A program made the position numbers and the translations under genes. A model generated the notes under the pieces. That model was given only the letters and a program-made list of their open reading frames with translations, did no database searches and was not told where the DNA came from. Positions 32,993 through 44,604 of a DNA stretch of 64,000 nucleotides are shown piece by piece; the stretch's first letter is position 1; the number at the start of each line of letters is the position of its first letter. The stretch is from Bathymodiolus brooksi (lineage: Eukaryota; Mollusca; Bivalvia; Mytilida; Modiolidae). The stretch spans positions 101,275,689 to 101,339,688 of the forward strand of contig OY804578.1 of assembly GCA_963680875.1 (NCBI GenBank), given 5' to 3'.

Positions 32993-33587
32993 CATTTTGG
33001 TGCCAGTTAAGTAAATGTATCAATCATCTGTATTTATGTTTTCCCGTGTATTTACCAACATGGCGGCTATTGGTTAATTCCTTGTTGAGAACGACTTGTT
33101 AGCATAGCTCTGTTGTTAGCTTATTCTGGTAAACTTTTTGTGGTTCAAATGATGTGAACGCACATGCGTTTTTCAATTAACGTAGCTACGCTCTGGTAGT
33201 AACAAAATGATCTTTGAAATGGGCAATAATTTCAGATATGACTGATTTGTGATGACAAATATTGCCTACGTTGATGGCATCGAGACCCTTATTGACAAAC
33301 AGGAACGTTTATCTATTTCGTCTTTCTGAATGTCAACGGATTTGAAAAATCTGTGATGGGCAATATCTAAAACGATTCCTGAAAGTTCGTAATTTTATTT
33401 GTAATAGTTTCTTGCAAAATCATGAGTTGTATAAGGAAGGTAGTTTGAAATGGGTAGTGAAAATAGTTTCTACCGAATGTGACACATCATAGAGGTTAGG
33501 TAATCATAATGACGATGGCCTAAACCAGTTCGGAGCGGTCTTGAAAATATCTATCACATTCACAAATCTAAATAACATAATTAAGAA
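32993..33587. other. No gene seen
   Basis: Moderately AT-rich, no coding signal. The first 20 bp continue the ~55-bp repeat interrupted by the hAT. Confidence 0.6.
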
Positions 33588-33870
33588 ATAATTCATGGAA
33601 GCCATACTGTGTTGTGATTTTAAACATGGGTTGGCGGATATTAGTATTTTATCCCGAGCAGTAGCGAGACAGTATGGCTGCCATGAATTATTTCGATTTG
33701 ACAGTCCCACACAATTGATGCGGTGCAGATTGGCTGTTCTATCTTTCAATCTGCCAAATTCGAGCAGAAGATAATTCATCAACATGTGTGCACCGCGTAT
33801 GTGCTAATGAGATTTTGCCATCTAAATAAATTGCTCGTTTGTTTACAAAGCGAAAGAAGGACGTCATATT
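33588..33870 (-). mobile_element. Foldback-type element, copy A
   Basis: Shares with 38561-39120, in opposite orientation, GACGTCCTTCTTTCGCTTTG, GATGGCAAAATCTCATTAG, TCTGCTCGAATTTGGCAG and AACATGGGTTGGCGGATATT. Its terminal AATTCATGGAAGCCATACTG and CAGTATGGCTGCCATGAATT form an inverted repeat. Confidence 0.75.
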
Positions 33871-33899
33871 AGAATTGTTATTAAAATTAAGGTCTTCTC

Positions 33900-34081
33900 C
33901 AGGGGCGGATCCAGGATTACAAGTTAGGGGGCGCACTTAAAAAAATTGCGCCGAGCGGAGGGAGGCGCGAAAGTTTTTGGGGTATTTCGTATGAAAAATC
34001 ACGATTTTACGCCAAAAAATCATATTTGTTCCAATTTTAGGGGGGGGGGGGGTGTGCGCCCCCCCCTTGGATCCGCCCCTG
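33900..34081. mobile_element. 182-bp MITE with CAGGGGCGGATCC ends
   Basis: Ends CAGGGGCGGATCCAGGA and (reverse complement) CAGGGGCGGATCCAAGG, flanked by TTCTC on both sides (33895-33899, 34082-34086). The interior matches 40233-40427 in reverse: GCGCACTTAAAAAAATTGCG, TTTTTGGGGTATTTCGT. It is probably a non-autonomous hAT-type element. Confidence 0.9.
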
Positions 34082-34262
34082 TTCTCCCTAAGGCATACGT
34101 GACCTTTTTGGCAATCCTGTTTGAGTACTTTGATTTTCTTACTCCCAAAGACATTAATAAGTTGGCTTTCCACTGTTTTGACTTTGAGCGGCGTACCTGA
34201 TGAATCTATTCCAGAAACCAATAGTTCGCATTTAATCAGATATCTACGTTTCTTATTTTATT
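34082..34262 (+). repeat. Dispersed mussel repeat, terminal module
   Basis: GGCATACGTGACCTTTTTGG, TTGACTTTGAGCGGCGTACC, AATCAGATATCTACGTTTCT. The MITE at 33900-34081 sits inside this repeat (upstream AAAATTAAGGTCTTCTC, downstream CCTAAGGCAT). Confidence 0.7.
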
Positions 34263-34909
34263 CCAGTATAACATCTCATCCAGAGATAAATCCCGGATCA
34301 TTGACCACAAACAATCACATTTCCAATTGTTTACATTAAAATAAACTACTGACCTTCAAATGTCGGCCAGTCAACCTACTTCGAGAAAGATACGATTACA
34401 GCAAGTTTAACCTCAGTGAAATCGCCTCGGGTCGTATTTGGTGTATAGTGAATATCACCTCTTTATCGACATCATAACACGGCTGGGAATGTCTTCAGTC
34501 CTAACTTTTCGGTTACCCAAACATGTGATGATGGAGACCTACCGGGCTTGATGAAGAAGACGATATGACAATGTTTCAACAGGTGGTTACTGTTCAATTA
34601 TCAATTCTAATCAGTAGGACAGCCAGCGTGACAGGAGAGCTCCAAAGTCAAGTCCCAGTCACGTGACTTTCGCTTCATTTTTGATGAAAAATGACGTTCA
34701 ACCCTTCGCTTAAAATACGTCGGTTTACAATAAATATTTATGCTTGAAATCAATTAAAACATACGGAAGATGTCTATGGATAAATAGAAATTTATTGTAT
34801 CGCTTCAGTTTTTATTTATATTGTGTATAAACATCGAATTTTGCTACTTGAAGTGGACTCAATTTCAAAACAAATGTCAAGGTGGTTCTATTTAAAACAG
34901 AAAATTTAA
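34263..34909. other. No gene seen
   Basis: No repeat or coding signal recognised. AGTCACGTGACT, a 12-bp palindrome with an E-box core, lies at 34660-34671. Confidence 0.5.
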
Positions 34910-35190
34910 TTAAAACAATATGATGGCTTTCTGTAACATACATTGCCTGAGGAAATCATCTAGGATCATTGTCATACCGACAACTAGTGTCAATGTCTTG
35001 TGGGATGCAATTGTTCCACTTAGCCCTACACCCACCTTGATCGGATCGACCATTTGCCAAACATCGAAATTCATTGTCTTTCGGAACACATCGGTGGTGT
35101 TTCTTAACATCAACAATAAACGACACATAAGCGTACATCCGAAAGAGTATATTTCATTTGGGAAAGGGGTGTCTATGTCTTTTTTTTAAT
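34910..35190. other. Possible Cys-rich exon or overlapping open frames
   Basis: Three overlapping frames are open over 180-270 bp, which is more than expected in such AT-rich DNA. The minus-strand frame (35138-34956) has five cysteines in HHRCVPKDNEFRCLANGRS, GGCRAKW, NCIPQD, DTSCRYDND, a spacing loosely like a secreted Cys-rich domain. The plus and other minus frames have no motif. GGGATGCAATTGTTCCACTT recurs at 38193-38213, so this may be a repeat. I cannot assign a function. Confidence 0.3.
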
Positions 35191-37136
35191 TTTCTTGTAT
35201 TAATACCGTATTTTTCAGTTTAATTGAATTATTTGTATTGCAATATTGTCTTAGACATTGTGCATTTTGTAATTTAGACTGGGGAATTACTTTTTATTAT
35301 CACTTTAAATTTAAAAAAAAAATCATCTATGATACTAGACTTGCACAGGGAATGTACAACAATTAATAATTTCAATTTACATGTAATTTAATTTCAATAC
35401 AACAGGTACAAGATAAATAGAAAGAAATAAATGTGTGGAAAAATAAAAGCATGTAAACAAAAATTAAGCGAATTGAAAAAATATGAAAATATTATAAAAA
35501 AAAAACATGTAAAAAAATTAATAATTTTTTTTAAATCTAAAAAAAAAGGGAAACCTTGAGACAAAAAGGGGCATAAAAAATTGTATTCAGATATCTTAAC
35601 CCTTCCTATTATATCAAGGCAAATTAATCAGTGTAAGCAAATATTTTTCTTGAAATTAGGAAATTATATTATCTGAATGAAAGCTACCAAGTTTCATGTT
35701 TATCTCACAATGTAAATATCAATGTATTTGGAATATTCATGTGCTTGACACAACTACAAATTAGCTTTTATAACATATATGGGTGGTCAAGTTGTAACAA
35801 TTCTTTCCCCTTGACATTCACAAAATGACCAGCATTTACAAATATGAGTACTTAGGTTGCAATAATTCTTTCTCCAGGACATTCACAAAATGACCAGCAT
35901 TTACAAATATGGATACTTAGATTGCAATAATTTTTCCACCATGACATTCACAAGCAGAATGACTATAGCATTCACATAAAAGACAGACACAAAATGACTA
36001 GCATTCACATAAAAGACACATACCGAATAACTAGCATTCACATAAAAGAGCATATTGAATGACTACCATTCCCATAATTTTAAGACACATACAGAATACT
36101 TGCATTCACATGAAAGGACAAACCAGAATTCCAAATTTCACTAAGTAAATTAAATGACTAGAATAGAATGAATATGTTTTCTGTTGGCAAAATAACCAAG
36201 TATTGGTTAATATTGTTTAAAATTGAAGTTAAAACAATTATTTTATTTGTTCCAATGACTGGAAAAAAGTTAATAAATGGGCACATTTTGAAAAATTCTT
36301 TTCTGTAAAAGAAAATTTATAAATTTCGGCATTAATATTCATAGATAAAAGATAATTATATTTCTCATAAACAACAGGCAACATAAGTACTTTTTCATTT
36401 AAAAAAAAGCATGAATAACAAATTCAACAACATGTTGGAGTGTATACAGGTCTAAATGTCTGTATAAACTTATTCAACAACTTGGTTCTGGTTCAATATA
36501 TCTATAAGAAATTGAAAAGTTTGAGATGTTGTTTCAGCTCCACTTTCTGACCTAGAAAATGTGTTGCAACTGTTAGTACCACAATATAATTAATCTTCGG
36601 AGCCAAATTCTTTACAGAAATTTAATTCATTCTTGAAATGTTTAAGACAAGTCCTGGTTTTCAATTGAAATTGAAATAAACCTTTTGACTTTCAGATGAA
36701 GTTTCACAAATTACACAAATTACACAATAAAAAAGTTCTTTTCTGAATGACTTTATTATAATTTATGACAAGGTGTCTTGAAAACTCATGGCATTTGTTT
36801 GATGATGTACTTTAAAAATAATTGGAATGCTGGTCCATTTTTTTTACTTCATGGATATTTTAGAAAAAAAAATCCATATATATATATATATTGTATGGTT
36901 GTCACTTGCTTCTAGACGTTTGTATAATATACTTTATTTCCTGTGACTGTATAATGAATAATTCTTCATTATCCTATCCAATATATTAAAAATTGCTGAG
37001 TTAGATTGCTGTCAAATTATAATATTAAGTATATATGTACCATCTACACACGCTTATACACATGTCTTACGCCTATCCCTAGATTTGCCTTACGAGACAA
37101 GGTAACACTACGACTATTGAAGCTCCTTTTTTAGGG
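35191..37136. other. AT-rich region, no gene; degenerate repeats
   Basis: Long AT-rich stretch. At 35790-36125 a loose tandem repeat is based on TTGCAATAATTCTTT, GACATTCACAAAATGACCAG and CATTTACAAATATG, then shorter GACTAGCATTCACATAAAAG units. (TA)n lies at about 36875-36890. No splice or coding signals recognised. Confidence 0.65.
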
Positions 37137-37240
37137 AGTGGATGTAGTCGAGTGGTCTAGGGCGCTGGACGTAAGGCTAAGCGAATGGTGCTGCAGTGTA
37201 TCAATGGTGTGGGTTCAAATCCCGTCGAGGGAAGAACAAA
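37137..37240 (+). mobile_element. tRNA-like SINE head (Ser/Leu-type A box)
   Basis: GTAGTCGAGTGGTCTAGGGC resembles the A-box/D-arm of Ser or Leu tRNAs, and GTGGGTTCAAATCCCGTC resembles a B box/T arm 55 bp later. The acceptor stem ends do not pair (GGAGTGG against GAGGGAAG), so it is not called a functional tRNA. A (TA)n tract lies at 37297-37325. Confidence 0.6.
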
Positions 37241-37296
37241 AAAATTTGACAGCTCTAAAATCTAATTCTAACACTGTTTGGTTTAATTTTCAGACG

Positions 37297-37325
<29 letters not shown>

Positions 37326-37327
<2 letters not shown>

Positions 37328-38560
37328 ATTTTCAAACCTGTATAAATATATATACAAGACTTATCATATATTCTTATTTTTATTTAATCAAATATTCAAC
37401 CAATAAACATCACAGGAAACTTTGCATTTATACTCATAGAATCTGAAACTAACAGAAAATAAACATCAATTTTATTAAATAGAATCTGTAACTTTGCCCC
37501 TTTGGTATCTATCTTCAGACTCTTGTTAAAAAAAAATAAACATCCCATGTCCAGTCTGTATATATATATCTACCTACAATGATCTACAACTAACTAAAAC
37601 TGGAGGTTGTCAATACCATTGGCACTGAAAAGTAGCATGTACACACATCAATAAGTATTTCAGGAAAACAGACTGAAAATGAAAAAAAAAGGGGGGGGGG
37701 GGTGTAAATGCTTGACATGAACTAAATATGTAGCCTTATGCTATGCCATGTTAATCTAAAGTGAATTTAACATAATCTTTCACTATTCTCTGCATGACAA
37801 GATCATACATTATAATGCAGACCTTTTTATTTCTAAAATGTATTTATTAATTATGTCAATATTTTGACATGTCCATAAATGCCATGGAACGAGTCAACGA
37901 AATGAAAGATTTGTTGCTAAAAATGGAATAAAATGACTCTATATATGTGTGACTATGATTGGTCAAGTGGTTCTTTCGTGTTTAAACAGAAACAGTCACA
38001 TTTTTATCCTAATAGATCGATCAATCTAGGAAAAAACCCAGAAATATTTGGTTAGAATCTCGAAATATAGTGCTTCTTGTTTACATCCAAATATGGAATT
38101 CTAGTGACGAATGATGGGGAAATATGCAAATAATCCATACTCTAATACGTGATTCTAGCTATTTTTACCAAATTTATTAATAAACAGCCAATGGGATGCA
38201 ATTGTTCCACTTAGTTAAAGAGTCTATTTTTAGCGCCATTTTTTTTTACAACATTTCATCAGCAGCGGTATCCCGAGTTCCAACGTTGATTTCAAGCAAA
38301 CGATATCATAAATACACGTATTCACGCGTCAGTCACGTTACAATTTTATTTAAAAAATGGATTCAATAAAAATGAATACTTCTTTCAGTTTTATTTATGA
38401 AGATATTCAGTAAAAACACATGGGGTGTCGACGTAAACAATGCATGGTCGCTCACTTGTAAAGCGTCATGTCTAACAAGAATAGAGTTACGTCCCTTGAT
38501 TTCGGGATTTGACTTTGCATTGTTGGAGGTACGGAATCTGTGCGTGGCTTCCCGACTGAA
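37326..38560. other. No gene seen
   Basis: AT-rich with a G-run (~37691). GGGATGCAATTGTTCCACTT at 38193-38213 repeats a stretch at 35003. No gene recognised. Confidence 0.55.
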
Positions 38561-39120
38561 TATGACGTCCTTCTTTCGCTTTGCAAACAAACGAGCGATT
38601 AATCAGATGGCAAAATCTCATTAGAACATGCGCGGTACACATTTAAGCCGGGTGATAAAATCACAAAATAAAATTATTTACCCGGTTGTTAACGTTTAAA
38701 CATCTATATTCACTGAAAATAATCAACATATCCAAAATTAATAATATGCGACGTGCAATTAAAACATGCAAAAACAATAATTATTGTTACGGATGCTACA
38801 CCAATACGACTGACTTTCCCGTCGTAAAAGTACACGTTGATGAGTTATCGTCTGCTCGAATTTGGCAGCATAAATTGTGCGCGACATTGTCCGCAAACGT
38901 AAATATAAATTACTGTCTTCCAATCAAAGTATACTACCGTATTTGTTCTGTTAGGCATATCAGAATCGAAATAATTCATAGAAGCTAGAATGCGTTTTAA
39001 GTTTTAACATGGGTTGGCAGGATACTAGTAAATTTTATCCCTCGCTACCACTCGGGATAAAATACTAATGTCCGCCAACCCATGTTAAAGCTCAAACCAC
39101 ATTCTGGCTTCCATGATTTA
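38561..39120 (+). mobile_element. Foldback-type element, copy B, with hairpin
   Basis: Longer relative of 33588-33870, in opposite orientation. Near its 3' end, 39003-39041 and 39054-39088 are inverted copies (AACATGGGTTGGC ... TTTTATCCC against GGGATAAAATACTAATGTCC ... CCCATGTT), so a strong hairpin can form. The region between the head and hairpin is absent from copy A, which implies internal deletion there or an insertion here. Confidence 0.75.
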
Positions 39121-39267
39121 TTTAAATCATGCCATTTATCAAAAGGTGGAGATTTCGGATCCCATTAACAGGTTTAATCCTGCCACTGTTAAACTTTCTT
39201 TTCATAACTTTTCTGAAAAGAAAATCTGAGAATGTCATACAGTGGGTCGTCTGTTGCTTGTGTCAGT

Positions 39268-39380
39268 TGCGAGAGAGTGAATGATTGTTATTTAACCCCA
39301 ACTCAGTAATTTTTCAGCTTTATCAAGGCGAGAACAAGCTAATTTTCAATGAGATGATGATGAGGTCCGATTTTTAATAG
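39268..39380 (-). mobile_element. Second-family SINE, 3' fragment
   Basis: TTATTTAACCCCAACTCAGT, TTTTCAGCTTTATCAAGGCG, CAAGCTAATTTTCAATGAGA match the 3' half of 55348-55703. A fragment of the 7080-type repeat (GGATCCCATTAACAGGTTTA) lies just upstream at 39145-39185. Confidence 0.7.
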
Positions 39381-40227
39381 AAGGATACGATACAATTTGT
39401 CCACGATTACCTGTGGGAGAGTTGGATAGGGACGACAAATGTTTGGGTTATAATGCGCCTACTCTTTGTCGAAATCTACATAAGAAATGTTTAGCGTGCA
39501 GGGAGCATGGCACTATTCAAACACGCTATATACCCACAATGGTCCACAGTCAGGCTTTCTGTATTATAACCTGACAACCCCCACCCCCATCGAGAGGGTT
39601 CCATGTAGCTATGCATCACCCTTACATGATCTTTGACGCGCGCTGAGAGCAGCTCTATGTGCACAGGTACTTGTAGACATGATATATGGACTACCCTTAA
39701 TGGTGCCCATGTAGAGGCGTAACTTACATGTACATGATTATAAAATACGTATTTTTCTCTAATTTATGCTTTCTCTAACTGTTTTTGCTTGGAATATATA
39801 CGGGATTTACAGACGGACACAATCTAGGATTTTTGCGAGTCGACTGATATAAAATAGGGAGAAGGTAAGTCACTCTGGATTTTCTTGTATGAGGTACCAC
39901 TCGGTTTGTGCATGAAAAAAATATGCACAAATGCCTCTACCTCCTATGTTAGTAGCCTCTTTCTTTTCATGAATAATTATCCTCCGTCAGTATATACGTA
40001 TTTATTCAATCCATTTTTCATATAGTCCACCATTTAACTATTTATCACTCGAAAGAGTCTTCTCATTTTGAAAGTTCACAGCAGAAATAATGGAAGTGAT
40101 GCAATCGCTACCTCTAACGACAGAGCCAATAGAGGCAATCAAAATGGTCAGTAGATTTTGAAAATCGGCAGAGAGGTTAAAAAACTACGAAAATTTGAAG
40201 ATGGTAAATTTATTACCTATCTTTTAC
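39381..40227. other. No gene seen
   Basis: No coding region or repeat boundary recognised. Confidence 0.55.
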
Positions 40228-40232
40228 AAACA

Positions 40233-40427
40233 CAGGGGCGGATCCAGGGGATCCAGGGGGGGGGGGGGCAGGTGCTGCCCCCTAAAATTGGAAAAAAATA
40301 TGATTTTTTTGGCGTAAAATCGTGATTTTTCACACGAAGTACCCCAAAAATTTTCGCGCCTCCGTCCGCTCGGCGCAATTTTTTTAAGTGCGCCCCCCTC
40401 TAACTTGAAATCCTGGATCCGCCCCTG
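40233..40427. mobile_element. 195-bp MITE, second copy
   Basis: Same family as 33900-34081 but inverted. Ends CAGGGGCGGATCCAGGGG and GGATCCGCCCCTG, flanked by AAACA on both sides (40228-40232, 40428-40432). A G-run near the left end is expanded. Confidence 0.92.
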
Positions 40428-40600
40428 AAACATACAAGTTATTTGAGAAATCATGATATATGACCCTATAAATTAACAAATACTTGTTGAAACTGTATAG
40501 ATTAAAATAAAAATGAATTAGCTGTGCTTCACTAGTAATATATTCAACATCTGTATGTTAAGGATTGAAGAAATATGTTCAGTATCATGCATTGCAATGG

Positions 40601-40772
40601 GTTTGGTTTAGGTTTATGGTGTTTCGGTTATATCATGGCGGTCAGTTTTATTGGTGGAGGAAACGGAGTACCCGGAGAAAACCTGTTACAGCGTACGTTA
40701 GTGATGATATGCACTGATTGCACAGGAAGTTGTAAATCCAACTACCATACGATAACGACCACGACGACCCCC
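40601..40772 (-). mobile_element. Meta-SINE, internally deleted
   Basis: Head and tail are present, but the segment between the central block and the B box is gone (GGAGAAAACCTGTTACAGCG joins directly). Flanks ATTGCAATGGG and ATTTCAATGGG are a likely target-site duplication. Confidence 0.82.
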
Positions 40773-41690
40773 ATTTCAATGGGAAATACACAAAAACGAC
40801 ACTACTGTACTCATGTACATCGCTAGCAATCCAATGGCGACAAGAAAACATATGGTGGAATATCTTTTCAAACTGTATTACCCGATTTGACTTCAATCAG
40901 CACCCTAGTAATCATGAAATACTGACATCTTCTTTTCTCAAGAAAATGTTTATTTGGCGAACGGCAGTTGGATTGCAGAAAAAATTATGCCATTTCTGAC
41001 AAATTTTGTGAATTTTTGGGTTTGTATCCCCATGCAAAACAACAATTTTGGCAGTGGACGTCAACTTAAATGTTGTTTTTTTGTAACATAAATAGAAAAG
41101 TCTGTCATTTACTAAATATGTCAAAATAAAATGATAATCATCATATATTTCTTTAGAATATTAATCTACAAGTTTAGGTAACATGTAAGATTTATGACAA
41201 AATTAGCAAAACAGCAAGTTCTTTTGGTCTCCCTAATGTTATGGTCAATAATACTTGTCGATTGTCACTATTTTAACTTTAAATATCATTATCGATCACG
41301 ACACGGAAATATTTGGTCACTATACGGCACGTTTTCGGATATTACTTTTTTTCTGACAACTTCAGAAAAGTATAAATAATGCATATATTAAACAGTTGTA
41401 TATATGAAAACATACATGAATAATTTATTGATGGTAAGTGATATTCTTTAATTTACAGTCACCTTTTTAAAGTTGTGTAACTTTTTTTCTTCCTTCCCGA
41501 AACTGGAAGTGAAAGTGAAAGTTGCAGACGACCGTCAACAAACTAAAATTATTTTTTTTTACCGTCATTATCTAAATATTGAATATGCCATGTGGATTTG
41601 CTTACAGTAATGGACACAATGAAAAATAGCACACCCGTAGTCCAAAAGAGGGGTTGAAGGTATGAATTGCCCTCCCTTTGAACAGGTTTT
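40773..41690. other. No gene seen
   Basis: AT-rich. A 61-codon frame (41194-41379) with a hydrophobic start is present, but nothing else supports it. Confidence 0.55.
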
Positions 41691-41691
41691 T

Positions 41692-41790
41692 CATGTTTGG
41701 GAGGTGTATAATTTGCGAAAATACCTGTAGAGAGACAACCGAATTTAGCCTCCAGACAGGTATTTTTCGCATTTACCCCTCACAAACATG
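41692..41790. repeat. Hairpin, ~36-bp arms
   Basis: CATGTTTGGGAGGTGTATAA ... CGAAAATACCTGT pairs with ACAGGTATTTTTCGCATTTA ... CAAACATG, with a few mismatches and a ~28-bp loop. The ends may mark a small foldback element. Confidence 0.8.
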
Positions 41791-42056
41791 ATATATCTAT
41801 CGTTTATTTACACCAAATATCATTCAGAACGAATCCATACACGAGTGAAACTGCACACTACAACAATGCCCCCATTTTTACCAAAACACCTCATTTTTTT
41901 TTAACAAAATTCCCCTACTTTTTTCCTTTAATATACAATGTATATCATTTAACAAAGTTGCCAGGGTAATAAGGGTAGAGGAGGGTTTCATCACGGTTTA
42001 CGAAAAATACTTTTTGGCTGATCACAGTTCACAAGAAATTGAACCTAGTAGTAGTA

Positions 42057-42085
42057 TCAATACAATACAATACAATACAATATCT
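42057..42085 (-). mobile_element. (ACAAT)n tail, probable LINE 3' end
   Basis: A short run of ACAAT units leads into ATCTTTATTTCC. The pattern looks like the reverse of a non-LTR element's AATAAAG plus short-repeat tail. The body downstream is not recognisable. Confidence 0.4.
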
Positions 42086-44401
42086 TTATTTCCAATTCGG
42101 GCCCACTTGAGGCAGACAGAAAGAATCCAAATATAGATAGAATTTTACATAAATAAATAATAATGATAAAGTATCATAACATCACCCATTTTCAACAGCC
42201 ACCTCTTTTCGACGGTTTGTTTCACATGATAAGATCTCACATTAATTTGATCGGTTCATAGGCCAGAGGATATGGTATGATGCAGAAATATTTTTAAATG
42301 ATCTCGAGATATCCGAGCTTGAAATTTTAAGGTAAGAACTGCATTAAATGTATCTATTATTTCAGGTTGAAAAATTAACTTTTTCGTTATTCCACCTTTT
42401 CCTCTCCCCCTTTCCTCAAGACAAGCTTTAATTATATATAGAAAACTCATTGGTGCAGTCTGATTTTGGTTTCATTTACTACATGTACATTGTCATACCC
42501 ACCGAATAACAAGTGCTTCATGTTTTATTTACTTTGATCGTTGAAAACTTGTGACATAGTACATTTGCATGGTTTATGAAATAAGTACATGTATGTGAAT
42601 GTGTTGTTTTTCATGCCATCGTTTTGAAACGAAAAGAAAATACAATGTCTTATAAGCTTCGAATCTGGTCGCTTTATTGAGATATTGATAATTGTGTGCT
42701 AGACCGTCAAAAACCAGTAATGCCAAGGATGCAAAATGTACTAAGTGATAAATGATGGATCACAGGATCCAGTTAAAATCCAGTGTAAATAAAAAAAATA
42801 TTTTAAGAAGTTGTCTCGATTCATGGGTCGAAAGAAAAGTACAAATGTATAGCCATTAATATAACTCTTGCATGTACACAAAAGATGGTGACTTAGGTTC
42901 ACAAAAAAACATAGATGATATACATTTATCACGAAGAATGTGAAATAATTTTGTATGAGAATTATTTAAGGACCATGTCCCCATCAAGATTTACTGGGAA
43001 AAAATCCAACAAAAACGAATCACGGAAACACATTTAATAATTTAATAACTTTTTAATCACAAAAACAAATGATAATTTGAGCTTTGTGGTAAGATATTTT
43101 GGTCAGGCGATTTTTACATGTATTTTTGTACAATTATGACAGTGTTTTGACCATGTATTACCATTTAGAACAATTGTATTTGATACAATTGTCAAAAAAC
43201 AAGTTATTTTAATTTTATGTAGGAAATAAATCAATCATACATGTATTGTACTTGCAGTTGTTTTTATTTGTTCTTTTCTTGGTGGTAGTTGTCGTTGAAG
43301 GGTGGAGGAGGGAGGTTGTAAAGGAAATACCTGATATGGACATTCTTGGTTAATTAACTTTTATAATGTGGTTCTTGTATTTTAAATTTTTTTTTCTATC
43401 AAAATTGTTCAAATTAATTATATTACATTTTTTCTTTTTTTTTCCATCAATTTTCTGTTTTTAGTGTACCTTTAAGAATGTTTTACTTTATACTACCGGT
43501 TTATTATTTTATGTTATCGTATGACATTTCACTTTCACATTTGAACTCTTCTGATTTTCAAATTTGAAAAACATGAAATTACATAGAACGGTAATGAAGA
43601 AAGACTGAATGATTTTGGAGGTTGAGTCTTGCGAAGATAAAAAGGTAAACATGTTTTGGCAAGTACAATGTACATGTACCATTGCATAGAGAGAAGAGAA
43701 AGTTAAATCCTTGTACAAATACCCAGTCGGTTTTTTTAATTGAATGAAATTCATTCGAAATATAAAAATGATTGAAAAATACACTGGCTCAACCAATCAA
43801 ATCCAGGATAGTTATATTAGATTGAATTGATATAAAAACACATGTTCATAACAATTTTTTTTTTCTTGTCAAATTTAAATGAAATAAAAACCATTATAAG
43901 CAGAATCTTATACAATTCATATTTTTAAATACATTTTTTAAATTATTTTACTTCTTTCATGTTACATGTAGCAAGTATTCATGAATTAATACATGAATAT
44001 ATATATAGGAGACCCAGTTTAATGCATTTTTTTTTACCAGCTGTCCCAAGCTAGAACCTAGATTTCCAAGGTCAGATGTTGTGCTCTTTTTTTATGTTCA
44101 ATGTATTGAGATGAGAGGTGATTGTTCATATTGTTGATATTGGTGGAATTGTTGACCATCACCGTTTAAACTTTTTTTTTTTTATAAATATATATTATTA
44201 TATACACCATGTAGTAATTAAGCTGTGACTCAGACATAAATAGTATTTCTTATCAGTCATTCTTTATTTACTTAGCTAAATATTTGCCCTAAAAGTCTTT
44301 AAAGTTTAGGTCATTTTCAAAATCTTTAGGAAAAATGGCCTAGAAAGTGACCCAAACTGAAACCCTGATAAAAATTTGAAACATCATTTTCATTATTTCA
44401 G
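42086..44401. other. Region upstream of phosphatase gene; no coding exon seen
   Basis: AT-rich with long T-runs. The first coding exon of the phosphatase gene is preceded by an acceptor at 44401, so a non-coding 5' exon and the promoter should lie in or before this region, but I cannot place them. A dispersed repeat of the 7080 type is at 44040-44180 (CTGTCCCAAGCTAGAACCTA, GTTGACCATCACCGTTTAAA). Confidence 0.5.
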
Positions 44402-44432
44402 AGATTAACAGAAATCACCAGTTACTGATAAA

Positions 44433-44604
44433 ATGAGTACAAAACCAGAAATAACAATCATACATTTCAATGATGTTTACAATATTGAGCCACAGAATGA
44501 GGAGCCAAAGGGAGGAGCGGCTCGTATGGCTTCCTACATAAAATCCTGCCATGATTTAAATCCTGTGATATTGTTCAGTGGAGATCTGCTGAATCCATCT
44601 CTCA
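44433..44604 (+). CDS. Phosphatase coding exon 1
   Basis: The exon starts at 44402 after CATTATTTCAG; coding from ATG 44433 (A at -3). It encodes residues 1-57 plus one base: [32 protein letters not shown]. Donor GTAAGT at 44605, phase 1. Confidence 0.95.

Noticed and set aside
33937..34221. ORFs across the MITEs (33937-34221, 40224-40454)
   Set aside because: They translate the MITE termini and G/C runs (Pro/Gly-rich ends) and have no protein features.
37137..37240. Functional Ser/Leu tRNA gene
   Set aside because: A and B boxes are present, but the acceptor stem does not pair and the body is the wrong length, so it is called a SINE head.
41194..41379. Small secreted peptide (61 codons, hydrophobic N-terminus)
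   Set aside because: Single short frame in AT-rich DNA with no cleavage-site, cysteine or repeat pattern and no neighbouring exon signals.
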